A stretch of 43,510 nt of DNA from Pseudooceanicola sp. GTDB lineage: Bacteria > Pseudomonadota > Alphaproteobacteria > Rhodobacterales > Rhodobacteraceae. Location: positions 1 to 43,510 of the forward strand of contig PAPR01000055.1 in the NCBI GenBank assembly GCA_002709085.1, read 5' to 3'. Under the pieces are notes generated by a model, which saw only the letters and a program-made list of their open reading frames with translations, was not told the DNA's origin and searched no databases. A program made the position numbers and the translations under genes. This document shows, one piece after another, positions 7,837-16,482 of the stretch. Numbering within the stretch: position 1 is the stretch's first letter; every line of letters starts with the position of its first letter.

Positions 7837-9390
7837 TCAGACGACCTTTTTGACATCCAGCTGTGCGTTGAGAGAGGCGGCCAGGGACTTCAGTCGCGCC
7901 ATCGCGACTTCGCCCAGCAACGGCCAGGCGGCGGAGGTCAGGCGCAACTCCAGCACCTTCTTCTTGGGGTACCAGCGGAATTCGCCGGGAATCGATTCCT
8001 TCTCCAGCCAGAACATCGCCCCGAAACGCATCGCTTTGCCGACAACCTCGGCAAGGGTCACTTCCTCGGGCGTGAGATACTGATAGAGGTCTTCAAACGA
8101 TGTCCCCTGCCGCTTGTTGCGGTAGCGGTGCAACAGGGCAAGTCCCAGCAAGACCCGTTCCGCATGTTTCAAGCCGCCGAGGTTCGCTCGGGTGGCATTG
8201 TCGAAACAAACTTCTGCGCGGTAGTCGGGATGCGCTCGCCATGTCACGTCGTGCAAGAGGCAGGCGGCCTTGATGATGCGCTTTTTCTCAGGGCGGGCGG
8301 ATTTGAATATCGGCAGGATGAAGTTGTAGAGGATGCGGCCGAAGCCTGGCAGCCGGGCGTCCTTGGCCTCGGCAAAGCGGCAAGCCTCGATCAGCGGGTC
8401 CCGGTCGCGCAGGGCCTGCGGCATCTGCTGGTAGAGCATGCCTTCGCGGATCCCATAGCTCGACACCGCGATATCATGCGGTCGGAACACGCGCACGATT
8501 TCGGAAAGCACCTCGGAGGCAAAGGGCACCAGTTCCATCCGTGCATTGGAGATGGAGCAGCGGTTCCGCAACTCGTTCAGATCGGATGTCCGAATGTACT
8601 CGGCGGTCGCGCGGATCGCCTTGGTGGACATGCGGTACTCGTGCAGGACATGCAGCGGATAGTTCTGACGGTCCATGTCGATCCGTGCGATCGCGCGCCA
8701 GGAGCCCCCCACCAGGAAAAGGCGGTCGCGCTGCGATCCCATCTCGTTGGCCAGCTTTTCCACCTCGGCCTTGATAAAGGCCCGACGTCCTTTGCGCCCC
8801 CCGCCGATCTCGCGCAGCTTCAACGGCCCCAGCGCCGAGGTCTGGCGACGCCCGACCTGTCCGCCCTTGATTTCGGCCAGCTCCATAGACGACCCACCGA
8901 TATCGCACACCAGCCCGTAGCTCCCGGGCCAGCCGAGCATAACGCCCTGCGCGGAGAGGCGCGCCTCTTCCTCGCCAGAGATGACGCGGATCGTCAACCC
9001 GGTCTCCTGCGCCACCTGCGAGACGAAATCGCCGCCATCCGAGGCGTCCCGCACCGCCGCCGTCGCCACCGCCGTCAAGGGTGCGGCGTCCATTCCCTGT
9101 GCGAGAATCTGAAACCGGTGGATCGCGGCCAGCGCGCGCTTGCGCCCCTCGGGGTTCAGATGGCCGGTCTCGGAGAGGCCAGCCCCAAGGGCGCACATGA
9201 TCTTTTCGTTGTAGAAATATGCGGGACTGCGCGCGGCGCCGTCAAACACCACCAGACGGACCGAGTTCGATCCGACATCGACCACGCCCACCCGGCTAAG
9301 GTGACGCACTGACGGGTCAGAGAATAGCGGTCGCTCGAACGGTCCCCATTCCGGGTCGTGCTCTGTCGAGGGGTCAGATCTCGTGTTCAT
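7837..9390 (-). CDS. ppx: Exopolyphosphatase / pppGpp phosphohydrolase family protein
   Basis: 517 residues. Ppx/GppA enzymes release terminal phosphate from polyphosphate or from pppGpp. The actin-like ATPase-fold motifs are clear: VGVVDVGSNSVRLVVFDG (phosphate 1 loop, about 34-51), ISGEEEARLSAQGV with the catalytic Glu, and VCDIGGSSMELAEI (phosphate 2). The last third (about 330-517) is the HD-like helical extension: AACLLHDVTWRAHPDYRAE keeps the HD pair. The first 30 residues are a family-specific extension. It is last in the minus-strand run perM-hdaA-ppk1-ppx, 218 bases after ppk1, so synthesis and breakdown of polyphosphate are encoded together. Confidence 0.93.
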   Translation of the reverse strand: MNTRSDPSTEHDPEWGPFERPLFSDPSVRHLSRVGVVDVGSNSVRLVVFDGAARSPAYFYNEKIMCALGAGLSETGHLNPEGRKRALAAIHRFQILAQGMDAAPLTAVATAAVRDASDGGDFVSQVAQETGLTIRVISGEEEARLSAQGVMLGWPGSYGLVCDIGGSSMELAEIKGGQVGRRQTSALGPLKLREIGGGRKGRRAFIKAEVEKLANEMGSQRDRLFLVGGSWRAIARIDMDRQNYPLHVLHEYRMSTKAIRATAEYIRTSDLNELRNRCSISNARMELVPFASEVLSEIVRVFRPHDIAVSSYGIREGMLYQQMPQALRDRDPLIEACRFAEAKDARLPGFGRILYNFILPIFKSARPEKKRIIKAACLLHDVTWRAHPDYRAEVCFDNATRANLGGLKHAERVLLGLALLHRYRNKRQGTSFEDLYQYLTPEEVTLAEVVGKAMRFGAMFWLEKESIPGEFRWYPKKKVLELRLTSAAWPLLGEVAMARLKSLAASLNAQLDVKKVV

Positions 9391-9556
9391 CAGCCTCGGC
9401 CTGCCGTCTGTCGTCGTGCTTTCATTGCAGCGTGGTGGCGGCCCGTCAACCTTCGGTGAACTTTTCGTGCCACTTCGCTCGGGCGGGGTCCGCGCCGCTT
9501 CAAAGTCGAATGCCCGAGGACCGACCCATCTGAGGGCTGAAAACCATCGCCGCGCG

Positions 9557-9589
9557 CTTCATCTCGTCAGAAATACTTCCGCCGGAGGC
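9557..9589 (-). repeat. Probable Rhodobacteraceae intergenic repeat between ppk1 and ppx
   Basis: Read on the minus strand this is GCCTCCGGCGGAAGTATTT followed by CTGACGAGATGAAG. I recall near-identical GC-rich-plus-GTATTT elements in many Rhodobacteraceae intergenic regions, often just after a stop codon; that part is memory, not seen here. The core CTCCGGCGGA is largely self-complementary and is followed by a T-rich stretch, so it could terminate ppk1 transcription, whose stop lies about 20 bases upstream. I found no second copy in this window. Confidence 0.45.
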
Positions 9590-9608
9590 CGCCGGACGCG
9601 GCCAGCCC

Positions 9609-11783
9609 TCACTCCGCATCGTGAGTCAAAACCGGCACATCGCCGGCGCCGGCGGAGCCGCGCCCGGAAAGCGAGGGGTTCTCCATGAAGAACCGGTGGC
9701 AGTTGAACGCGAATTCGCCGGGCGCCACCTCGGCGCGCGTGAAATGGCCCTCTGGCTGCATCACCCAGCTCTGCGCCTGATCGGCCAGGTTCGCCGCCAT
9801 GATCTGGCTGACGATCTGGGCACGCACCGTGGCGTTGGTGATCTCCACCAGCGTTTCGACCCGCCGGTTAAGATTGCGGCCCATCCAGTCGGCGGATGAG
9901 ATAAAGACGCGCGATTTCTTGGACGGCAGCCCGTGACCGTTGCCGAAACAAACGATGCGACTGTGTTCGAGGTATCGCCCGACGATGGACTTGATCCGGA
10001 TGTTGTCCGACAGGCCAGCGACTGCGGGACGCAGACCGCAAATGCCCCGGATGACCAGATCGATACGCACCCCGGCCTGCGAGGCGCGATAGAGGCCGTC
10101 GATGATGTCGGGATCAATCAGCGAATTCATCTTGGCCCAGATCTGTGCGGGACGCCCGGCGCGGGCGTGCTCCGCCTCGGCCTCGAACTGGTCCAGCAGG
10201 AAATCCTTTAACCAGTGGGGCGAAATCTTAAGGTTCTCAAGACTGTCGGGCTGCGCATATCCCGAGAGGTAATTGAACACCTTTGTCGCGTCTCGTCCGA
10301 GTGCGGCGTCGCAGGTAAAAAAGCTGAGATCCGTATAAATCCGCGCTGTGATCGGATGGTAGTTTCCCGTGCCGTAATGCGTGTAGGTGACCAATTGGTC
10401 ACCTTCGCGACGCACAACCGTGGAAATCTTGGCATGGGTCTTCCAATCGACAAAGCCGTAGACCACATGCGCGCCTGACCGCTCCAGTCGGCGCGACTGG
10501 CGGATGTTCGCGGCCTCGTCGAAGCGGGCCTTCAACTCCACCAGCGCGGTGACGGATTTGCCTTCTTCGGCAGCGTCACACAGCGCTTCGACGATGGGGG
10601 AGTTCTTGGACGTGCGGTAAAGCGTCTGCTTGATCGCGACCACGTCCGGATCCTGCGCCGCCTGCTGAAGGAAGCGCACCACCATGTCGAAGGTCTCGTA
10701 GGGGTGATGCAGCAGCATGTCCTTCTGCCGGATCGCAGCGAACATGTCGTTATCGTGGTCCTGCACCCGCTCGGGCACCCGTGGCGAAAAGGCGGGCCAC
10801 AGCAGGTCGGGGCGCGAATCCAGCACCAGCTCCTTGACGTCGGACATGCCGATCAACCCGTCGACCTCGATCACCTCTTCGGGCTTGACGTCCAACTCGT
10901 GCATGATGATTGATCTCAGAGATTGCGGGGCATCTGCCGAAATCTTCATGCGCACGACCTCGCCCCGGCGACGCCGTTTCAGGGCGGTCTCGAATTCGCG
11001 GACCAGATCTTCGGCCTCCTCCTCCACCTCCAGATCGCTGTCGCGCAGCACGCGAAAGGTGCAGGAGCCGGTGGTGCGATAGCCAGGAAACAACTGGTGA
11101 ATGTTGAGAAGCAACAGCTCCTCGAGCGGCAGGAAGCGGTTGGTCCCGTCCTCCGACGGCAGGGCAATAAACCGGTCGATCTGCTGCGGGATCGGCAGCA
11201 AAGCGCGCAACACGCGCCTGTCGCGCCGCCGCTCCAGCATCAGCGCAAAGGAAAATCCCATGTTCGGAATGAACGGAAAGGGATGCGCCGGGTCCACGGC
11301 GAGAGGGGAGAGCACCGGAAAGACCTTGTAAAGAAACACATCCGCCAGAAACTCCTGATCGCGGTCCGTCAGTTCGTCTTGTTTGAGGACAAAGATTCCC
11401 GCCTCGCGCATCTGATTCTGGAGGTCGGAGAGCGTGTCCTGCTGACGCGCCATCAGGCGGCGCGCCTCTTCGTCGATCAGCACGAGTTGTTCGGCCGGGC
11501 TTAACCCGTCGGCGGCGGGCGCGGTGCGCCCCTCGCGGGTCAATTCGCGCAGACCGGCAACCCGCACGGTGTAAAATTCGTCCAGGTTGGCCGAACTGAT
11601 CGACAAAAAGCGCAGACGCTCCAGCAGCGGGACGCGCGGATTCTCGGCCTCCTCCAGCACACGCCAGTTAAAGCTTAGCCAGCTCAGCTCACGATTAACA
11701 AAACGTCCGGGGCCGGCGAGGTCCACGTCAGGCAGTTCGCGCGCGGGCGGAACCTCGGTATGAAGAAAGTCGGCACTGATCAT
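9609..11783 (-). CDS. ppk1: Polyphosphate kinase 1
   Basis: 724 residues, the usual PPK1 length. It reversibly polymerises the gamma-phosphate of ATP into polyphosphate. The N-terminal domain starts with RFVNRELSWLSFNWRVLEEA; SANLDEFYTVRVAGL follows. The catalytic domains include QDPDVVAIKQTLYRTSKNSP, ELKARFDEAANI and the phospho-accepting histidine in DWKTHAKI (H450, the equivalent of E. coli H435), then YTHYGTGNYHP and a second HKD-like region near RGICGLRPAV. Start ATG 11783 is 57 bases after hdaA and has only a weak upstream AAGG, consistent with read-through expression from perM-hdaA. Confidence 0.97.
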   Translation of the reverse strand: MISADFLHTEVPPARELPDVDLAGPGRFVNRELSWLSFNWRVLEEAENPRVPLLERLRFLSISSANLDEFYTVRVAGLRELTREGRTAPAADGLSPAEQLVLIDEEARRLMARQQDTLSDLQNQMREAGIFVLKQDELTDRDQEFLADVFLYKVFPVLSPLAVDPAHPFPFIPNMGFSFALMLERRRDRRVLRALLPIPQQIDRFIALPSEDGTNRFLPLEELLLLNIHQLFPGYRTTGSCTFRVLRDSDLEVEEEAEDLVREFETALKRRRRGEVVRMKISADAPQSLRSIIMHELDVKPEEVIEVDGLIGMSDVKELVLDSRPDLLWPAFSPRVPERVQDHDNDMFAAIRQKDMLLHHPYETFDMVVRFLQQAAQDPDVVAIKQTLYRTSKNSPIVEALCDAAEEGKSVTALVELKARFDEAANIRQSRRLERSGAHVVYGFVDWKTHAKISTVVRREGDQLVTYTHYGTGNYHPITARIYTDLSFFTCDAALGRDATKVFNYLSGYAQPDSLENLKISPHWLKDFLLDQFEAEAEHARAGRPAQIWAKMNSLIDPDIIDGLYRASQAGVRIDLVIRGICGLRPAVAGLSDNIRIKSIVGRYLEHSRIVCFGNGHGLPSKKSRVFISSADWMGRNLNRRVETLVEITNATVRAQIVSQIMAANLADQAQSWVMQPEGHFTRAEVAPGEFAFNCHRFFMENPSLSGRGSAGAGDVPVLTHDAE

Positions 11784-11840
11784 GATCTGCTTTGAGATGC
11801 CTTTTGTTTCCGGTCGTTTACACCGGTACGTATGACAGCA

Positions 11841-12521
11841 TTATGACGTCTCGGTCGGAAACTTGTCCAGCACCTCACCCGCCAGTCGGACGGTGATCGT
11901 GCGGCGTTCCGCAAGCGATGCGCGATCCAGCGCCGCTACGATCCGGCCCGCAGCGTCGAAGGACCGGTCCATCCGTTTAATGAGGTATTCTATTACCGTC
12001 GACGCGACCTGCAACTGACGTTCGGCAAAGAGCTTGACCAGCAGCGCGCTCAGCAGAACATCGTCGGGGGCCTTGAGCACGGCGGATTGCGCGCCCTGCA
12101 CGCGGCTCCGCAGGTCGGGAAGGCGCAGTGGCCATGTGGCGACAGAGCGTTTGCCCGTCAACAGCAGCGGTTGCGCATTCGCGTGTATGAGGTTGTGCAG
12201 ATGAAATAGCGCTTCTTCTGTGGCGGGCGGTAGTGCTGCATCGACATCGTCGAGAGCCAGTGGCGCGGCGGCGAGCGCTGGCACGTCCTCTGACGTCAAA
12301 TCATGCGCGTCCAGTACCCGTGCGCCGACCTCGGCCGCCCAGATATGCGCAAGGTGGGTTTTGCCTGACCCGGATGGTCCGGTCAGCACCAGTTTGCCCC
12401 GCGGCCAATCGCGCCAGCTATCCAGCATCGCCAGCGCCACGGCGTTCGAGGGGGCGACGACGAAATCATCGCGGCTCAGCCCCGGCAACCGTGGATGGTC
12501 CATGGGCAGCGGTTCGCTCAT
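11841..12521 (-). CDS. hdaA: HdaA, DnaA-related AAA+ regulator of replication initiation
   Basis: 226 residues. In alphaproteobacteria HdaA works with the sliding clamp to convert DnaA-ATP to DnaA-ADP and so limits initiation. Walker A is GPSGSGKTH (about 47-55), followed by LAHIWAAE; Walker B is LALDDVD (about 91). SVATWPLRLPDLRSRVQG contains sensor and arginine-finger-type residues. The C-terminal domain IV that binds DnaA boxes is absent, as expected for Hda. The N-terminus MSEPLPMDHPR is a short extension that could carry a clamp-binding peptide, though I do not see a clean one. It begins 3 bases after the perM stop, so it is translationally linked to it. Confidence 0.93.
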   Translation of the reverse strand: MSEPLPMDHPRLPGLSRDDFVVAPSNAVALAMLDSWRDWPRGKLVLTGPSGSGKTHLAHIWAAEVGARVLDAHDLTSEDVPALAAAPLALDDVDAALPPATEEALFHLHNLIHANAQPLLLTGKRSVATWPLRLPDLRSRVQGAQSAVLKAPDDVLLSALLVKLFAERQLQVASTVIEYLIKRMDRSFDAAGRIVAALDRASLAERRTITVRLAGEVLDKFPTETS

Positions 12522-12524
12522 TTC

Positions 12525-13598
12525 TCAGGGCTCGTCGATGCGGTCGAAATCCCGCCCGCGATAGAGCAGACTGTCCTTGTACCGCGAGGTGACAAAGCGC
12601 ATCAGAACGCCGATTGCCGCTGCGACCGGCACCGCGACCAGCATCCCGACAAAGCCAAAGAGCGAGCCGAAGACCGACAGCGCAAAGATCAGCCAGACCG
12701 GGTGCAATCCGACCGAAGACCCGACGAGCTTGGGTGTCAGCACGTTGCCTTCGATCACCTGACCCAGCACAAAGATGCCTGCGACCAAGCCAATCGTCAC
12801 CCATTCTCCCCAGAACTGGAACAGCGCCAGACCGATGGCGAGCGCGCCGCCAACCACGGCCCCGACATATGGGATAAAGGTGATCAACCCGGCGAAGGCC
12901 CCGACGACGAGGCCGAACTGCAACCCGACCAGCATCAAGGCGACGGCGTAATAGGTGCCGAGAATCAGGCTAACCGTCCCCATGCCCCGGATGAAGGAGG
13001 CGAGCGTCTGGTCGATCTCGCGCGCAAGCTGGCGGATGGTGGGGGCATGTTCGCGTGGCAAAAGGCTGTCGACTTCTGCCACCATGCGATCCCAGTCGTA
13101 AAGCAGGTAGAACGCGACCACGGGGACGATTACGAACAGCATCACCACGTTCAGGATCGAACCGACCGACGCCAACGCGGTTTGCAACAACTGGCCGCCA
13201 CGCGACTGGATGGTTTCGCCAAGGCCGGTCAAGGACTGGCGCAGGGTCGATCCCTCATCCAGCAGATCGGGGAAGCGCGACATCAAGAAGGTCTGGAACC
13301 GCTGGAAGATCTTGGGCGCGACGTCGAACAGCGCGACCGTCTGGTTGATCAATGTAGGAATGACCAGCAGCGCCAGCAATACAAAGATCAGGATCGCGAC
13401 CAGCGTGATAATGGCGGTCGCGACGGCGCGGCTTGTCCCCGCGGCCTCTAGCCGGTCGGCGATCGGGTCGAGAAAATAGGCCACCGCGCCGCCCAGGAGA
13501 AACGGCAGGATCACATCGCCCAGCCACCACAGCGCGAGCATGAAGATCAAGGTCGCACCGCCCCAATATTTGAATTGTTCCCGTACCGGAAGCGCCAT
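12525..13598 (-). CDS. perM: AI-2E/PerM family membrane transporter
   Basis: 357 residues with about eight hydrophobic segments. Two lie near the N-terminus (YWGGATLIFMLALWWLGDVI and FLLGGAVAYFLDPIADRLE). A long amphipathic region (about 95-150) follows, then paired helices to residue 320. YFLDPIADRLEAAGTSRAVA and GNVLTPKLVGSSVGLHPVW are signature stretches of the AI-2E transporter-like (UPF0118/PerM) family. Family members export varied small molecules or exchange Na+/Li+ for H+; the substrate here is unknown. It is first in the minus-strand run with hdaA, ppk1 and ppx and probably carries their promoter in the 190-base divergent gap to the channel gene. Confidence 0.9.
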   Translation of the reverse strand: MALPVREQFKYWGGATLIFMLALWWLGDVILPFLLGGAVAYFLDPIADRLEAAGTSRAVATAIITLVAILIFVLLALLVIPTLINQTVALFDVAPKIFQRFQTFLMSRFPDLLDEGSTLRQSLTGLGETIQSRGGQLLQTALASVGSILNVVMLFVIVPVVAFYLLYDWDRMVAEVDSLLPREHAPTIRQLAREIDQTLASFIRGMGTVSLILGTYYAVALMLVGLQFGLVVGAFAGLITFIPYVGAVVGGALAIGLALFQFWGEWVTIGLVAGIFVLGQVIEGNVLTPKLVGSSVGLHPVWLIFALSVFGSLFGFVGMLVAVPVAAAIGVLMRFVTSRYKDSLLYRGRDFDRIDEP

Positions 13599-13631
13599 GA
13601 TCCGCCCTGTTCTCGATCGCGTTGCAGGCCC

Positions 13632-13661
13632 TTGGGCGGGCCCGTTATGACAGGCTATACT
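13632..13661 (+). promoter_or_regulatory. Candidate sigma-70-type promoter for the channel gene
   Basis: TTGGGC at 13632-13637 and TATACT at 13656-13661, spaced by 18 bases, in the divergent gap between perM and the channel gene. The -10 element is strong; the -35 is a moderate match. Confidence 0.4.
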
Positions 13662-13789
13662 CTTGCCTCAAGCCTGCCTGATTGGCAAGGTCGTGGCCCG
13701 ATCGCGCCACCTTGCGGACCTGAACGCCGAGCCAAGCGTTGGTCGGCACTGACCCTGGGCACTGCCCCGACCCGGAGACCCTCTTTCCC

Positions 13790-14224
13790 ATGCTTGCCCT
13801 CTTCATCGGATTTGTTGCCGTCAGCCTACTGGGCACCCTGCATTGCTTTGGCCTGATGGCGATCCGCCAGGTGACGCCGCTGGCCGATGTGACCAGTCAC
13901 ACCGGGATTGTGCGGATTTTCATTTCGCTTTTGACACTGCATGTCGCCGAGATCCTGCTGTTTGCCGCACTTTATGCTGGGCTGCAGCATGTCCAGATGT
14001 TGGGCATGCTGGCCTCGGATATCCCGCGAACCTGGACCGACTATGTCTATTTCTCCGGCATCAATTTCGTGACCCTCGGCTACACCCAGATCGAAACCCA
14101 AGGCTCGATCCGCATGATCGCGATGATGCAATCGCTCGGTGGGTTCATGGTGCTGACCTGGTCCGCGACCTTTGTTTATTCCGTCTGGGGGCGCATCTGG
14201 TCCTCTGACGGCGATCAGGGCTGA
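13790..14224 (+). CDS. Small two-helix ion channel domain protein
   Basis: 144 residues. ATG 13790 is chosen because GGAGA lies 10 bases upstream and the first helix (MLALFIGFVAVSLLGTLHCF) starts at once. There is a second hydrophobic segment at about 45-70, then a pore-loop region DYVYFSGINFVTLGYTQI and a last helix with MVLTWSATFVYSVW. The layout (helix, P-loop, helix) fits the Ion_trans_2 potassium-channel superfamily. The filter-like sequence is TLGYT where classical K+ channels have TVGYG, so conduction and ion preference are uncertain. No cytosolic ligand domain follows. It lies 65 bases upstream of proS on the same strand. Confidence 0.75.
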   Translation: MLALFIGFVAVSLLGTLHCFGLMAIRQVTPLADVTSHTGIVRIFISLLTLHVAEILLFAALYAGLQHVQMLGMLASDIPRTWTDYVYFSGINFVTLGYTQIETQGSIRMIAMMQSLGGFMVLTWSATFVYSVWGRIWSSDGDQG

Positions 14225-14289
14225 CGTTACAGGTTGTATGGCTTCCCGCCCTCTTTTAAACCGCTTGAAGCATCTTAAGAGAGGTCCCC

Positions 14290-15627
14290 ATGCGACTGTC
14301 CCGCTATTTCCTACCCGTGCTCAAGGAAACCCCGGCCGACGCCCAGATCGTCAGCCACCGTTACATGCTGCGGGCCGGCATGATCCGTCAGGCTTCCGCC
14401 GGGATTTATTCCTGGCTGCCGCTTGGCTTCAAGGTTCTGCGCAAGATTGAACAGATCGTGCACGAAGAACAGCAGCGCGCCGGGCATATCCCCATGCTGA
14501 TGCCGACGCTGCAATCCGCCGATCTCTGGCGTCAATCGGGCCGCTACGACGCCTATGGCCCCGAGATGCTGCGAATTTCCGACCGTCACGACCGCGAGAT
14601 GCTCTACGGGCCGACCAACGAGGAGATGATTACCGATATCGTCGCCAGTTACGTCACCTCCTACAAGGCGCTGCCGCTGACGCTCTATCATATCCAGTGG
14701 AAGTTCCGCGATGAGGTCCGCCCCCGGTTTGGCGTGATGCGGGGCCGCGAGTTCCTGATGAAGGACGGCTACAACTTTGACCTCACCAAAGAGGACGCGC
14801 TGCACGCCTACAACCGTCACCTCGTCAGCTATCTGCGCACTTATGAGCGTATGGGGCTACAGGCGATTCCGATGCGAGCGGATTCCGGTCCGATCGGGGG
14901 CGATTACACGCATGAATTCCTCGTTCTCGCCGAGACGGGCGAATCCGAGGTCTTCTACGACAGCGAGATCACCGACCTGAAATTCGGCGACCGCGAGATC
15001 GACTTTGACGACAAGGCGCAGTGCCAGGCGGTGCTGGAGGAGTTCACCTCGCGCTACGCCCGCACCGACGAGACCCACGAAGAGGCGGTGTTCAACGAGG
15101 TCCCCGAGGCGCGTCGCCGGAGCGCGCGCGGCATCGAGGTCGGCCAGATTTTCTACTTCGGCACCGAATACTCCGAAAAGCTGGGGGCCTACGTTCAGGA
15201 TTCCGCGGGCGCGAAGGTGCCGCTTCATATGGGGTCGCACGGAATCGGCGTGTCGCGTCTGCTGGGCGCGATCATCGAGGCGAGCCATGACGACAAGGGC
15301 ATCATCTGGCCCGAGGGCGTGACCCCGTTCCACGTCGGGATCGTCAACCTCAAGCAGGGCGACGCAGAGGCGGACGGCGCTTGCGAGTCGCTCTATTCCG
15401 CCTTCACGGACCTTGGTCTTGAGCCGCTATATGACGACCGGGACGAGCGCGCCGGTAACAAGTTCGCCAATATGGACATGATCGGCCTCCCGTGGCGCAT
15501 CACCGTCGGTCCGCGTGGTCTGAAAAATGGCGTGGTCGAGCTGACCTCGCGCCGCACCGGGGAAAGCGAAGAACTGCCGCCTGAAGAGGCGGTCAAGCGC
15601 GTGGCGGAGATTTACGCGGGGCTTTGA
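14290..15627 (+). CDS. proS: Prolyl-tRNA synthetase, short alphaproteobacterial form
   Basis: 445 residues. Charges tRNA-Pro with proline. Class II motifs are present: the motif 1 region [21 protein letters not shown], motif 2 in [22 protein letters not shown], and motif 3 near [16 protein letters not shown]. The anticodon-binding domain is at the C-terminus ([13 protein letters not shown] to the end). The insertion editing domain that makes E. coli ProS about 570 residues long is missing; this short form is usual in alphaproteobacteria, which clear Ala-tRNA-Pro with a separate ProX/YbaK protein. ATG 14290 follows AGAGAGG at 7 bases. Confidence 0.96.
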   Translation: MRLSRYFLPVLKETPADAQIVSHRYMLRAGMIRQASAGIYSWLPLGFKVLRKIEQIVHEEQQRAGHIPMLMPTLQSADLWRQSGRYDAYGPEMLRISDRHDREMLYGPTNEEMITDIVASYVTSYKALPLTLYHIQWKFRDEVRPRFGVMRGREFLMKDGYNFDLTKEDALHAYNRHLVSYLRTYERMGLQAIPMRADSGPIGGDYTHEFLVLAETGESEVFYDSEITDLKFGDREIDFDDKAQCQAVLEEFTSRYARTDETHEEAVFNEVPEARRRSARGIEVGQIFYFGTEYSEKLGAYVQDSAGAKVPLHMGSHGIGVSRLLGAIIEASHDDKGIIWPEGVTPFHVGIVNLKQGDAEADGACESLYSAFTDLGLEPLYDDRDERAGNKFANMDMIGLPWRITVGPRGLKNGVVELTSRRTGESEELPPEEAVKRVAEIYAGL

Positions 15628-15851
15628 CGGGAAGCGCAGAGGATTGAGGCGAGGGGTTGAGAGGGTCGGGCAGGGTGGGTGACACGCCCGTCCTCAGTCG
15701 AATTGTCGCGCCCTCCTTACCGGGCGAGGCGGTCCTCGACGACCCACGCGCGCCGCACCCAAGTCCACCGTCCAACCTCACCTTCCCCCGCTATCGGCCC
15801 GCCCCGATCTCCGATAAGGTAGCGCCAAAACCCAACAACGGAGCAGGGCCC

Positions 15852-16358
15852 TTGATCGCACGCATTCTGACCCTCGCCGGCGGTCTCGCCGGGGCCGCCA
15901 GCCTGTCGCAGTTCCCCGAGTTCACCCAGCAATACACGCAGCGGCTGGCCGGTGCGGTCGATGAGCTCTCCCGCGTGGTCGAGGATTTCGACGCCTCCGC
16001 CCGTGCCGAAGGGCTGACCCGTCCCGAGGCCCTCAGCGCCATGACCGGCACGCCCTTTGTCGAGCGGCGGCGCATCGACATGACCCGCACCCTGCAGCGT
16101 CACGCGGAATTGCGCGCCGATCTCGCCGCCTTGCGCGGGGCGGGGCCCTTCACACGCGCCTACCAGATGTCGCACCTTGATGATTCCGTGATCGCCAAGC
16201 GCGCGGTGGAGGATTTTCGTCCTGCCTTGCCTCTGACCTTCGAGGGGATAACCTTTGCCGGGGTCGGGCTGGTCCTCGGCGCGCTCGCCATGTCGCTGAT
16301 CGCCAACCTTGTCGGCATGCTGCTCTGGCCGCTGCGGCGTCGCGCGACGACTTCCTGA
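15852..16358 (+). CDS. DUF2937 family membrane protein
   Basis: 168 residues from a TTG codon at 15852. This start follows GGAGCAGGG closely and opens with a hydrophobic helix (LIARILTLAGGLAGAASLSQF); no ATG is suitably placed. The open frame extends to 15657, but the extension is proline-rich and lacks a credible start. The middle is an amphipathic helical domain with FTQQYTQRLAGAVDEL and a conserved FDASARAEGL segment. A second transmembrane helix (ITFAGVGLVLGALAMSLIAN) lies close to the C-terminal RRR. DUF2937 proteins have this two-helix hairpin layout and no known function. The 224 bases between proS and this start hold no gene I can support. Confidence 0.8.
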   Translation: MIARILTLAGGLAGAASLSQFPEFTQQYTQRLAGAVDELSRVVEDFDASARAEGLTRPEALSAMTGTPFVERRRIDMTRTLQRHAELRADLAALRGAGPFTRAYQMSHLDDSVIAKRAVEDFRPALPLTFEGITFAGVGLVLGALAMSLIANLVGMLLWPLRRRATTS

Positions 16359-16482
16359 CGCCGGTACGCCGCGCCACGATTGACGCGCGCGGCGCGACGA
16401 TACCCCGACGGGCACGGCGTCGCGCCCCCTTGACGCCAGCGCCGTCGCGCCGCACATCTTCCCGAACCCTGCAGGAGCCACC

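Noticed and set aside
8128-9312. A long plus-strand frame opposite ppx.
   Set aside because: Antisense shadow of a well-supported exopolyphosphatase; His/Arg/Gln-rich with no family features.
16359-16482. GC-rich repeated GGCGCGAC/GTCGCGCC and TTGACGC words between the DUF2937 gene and lolC.
   Set aside because: Simple GC-biased repetition without a consistent unit length or a stable single hairpin; no function can be supported.
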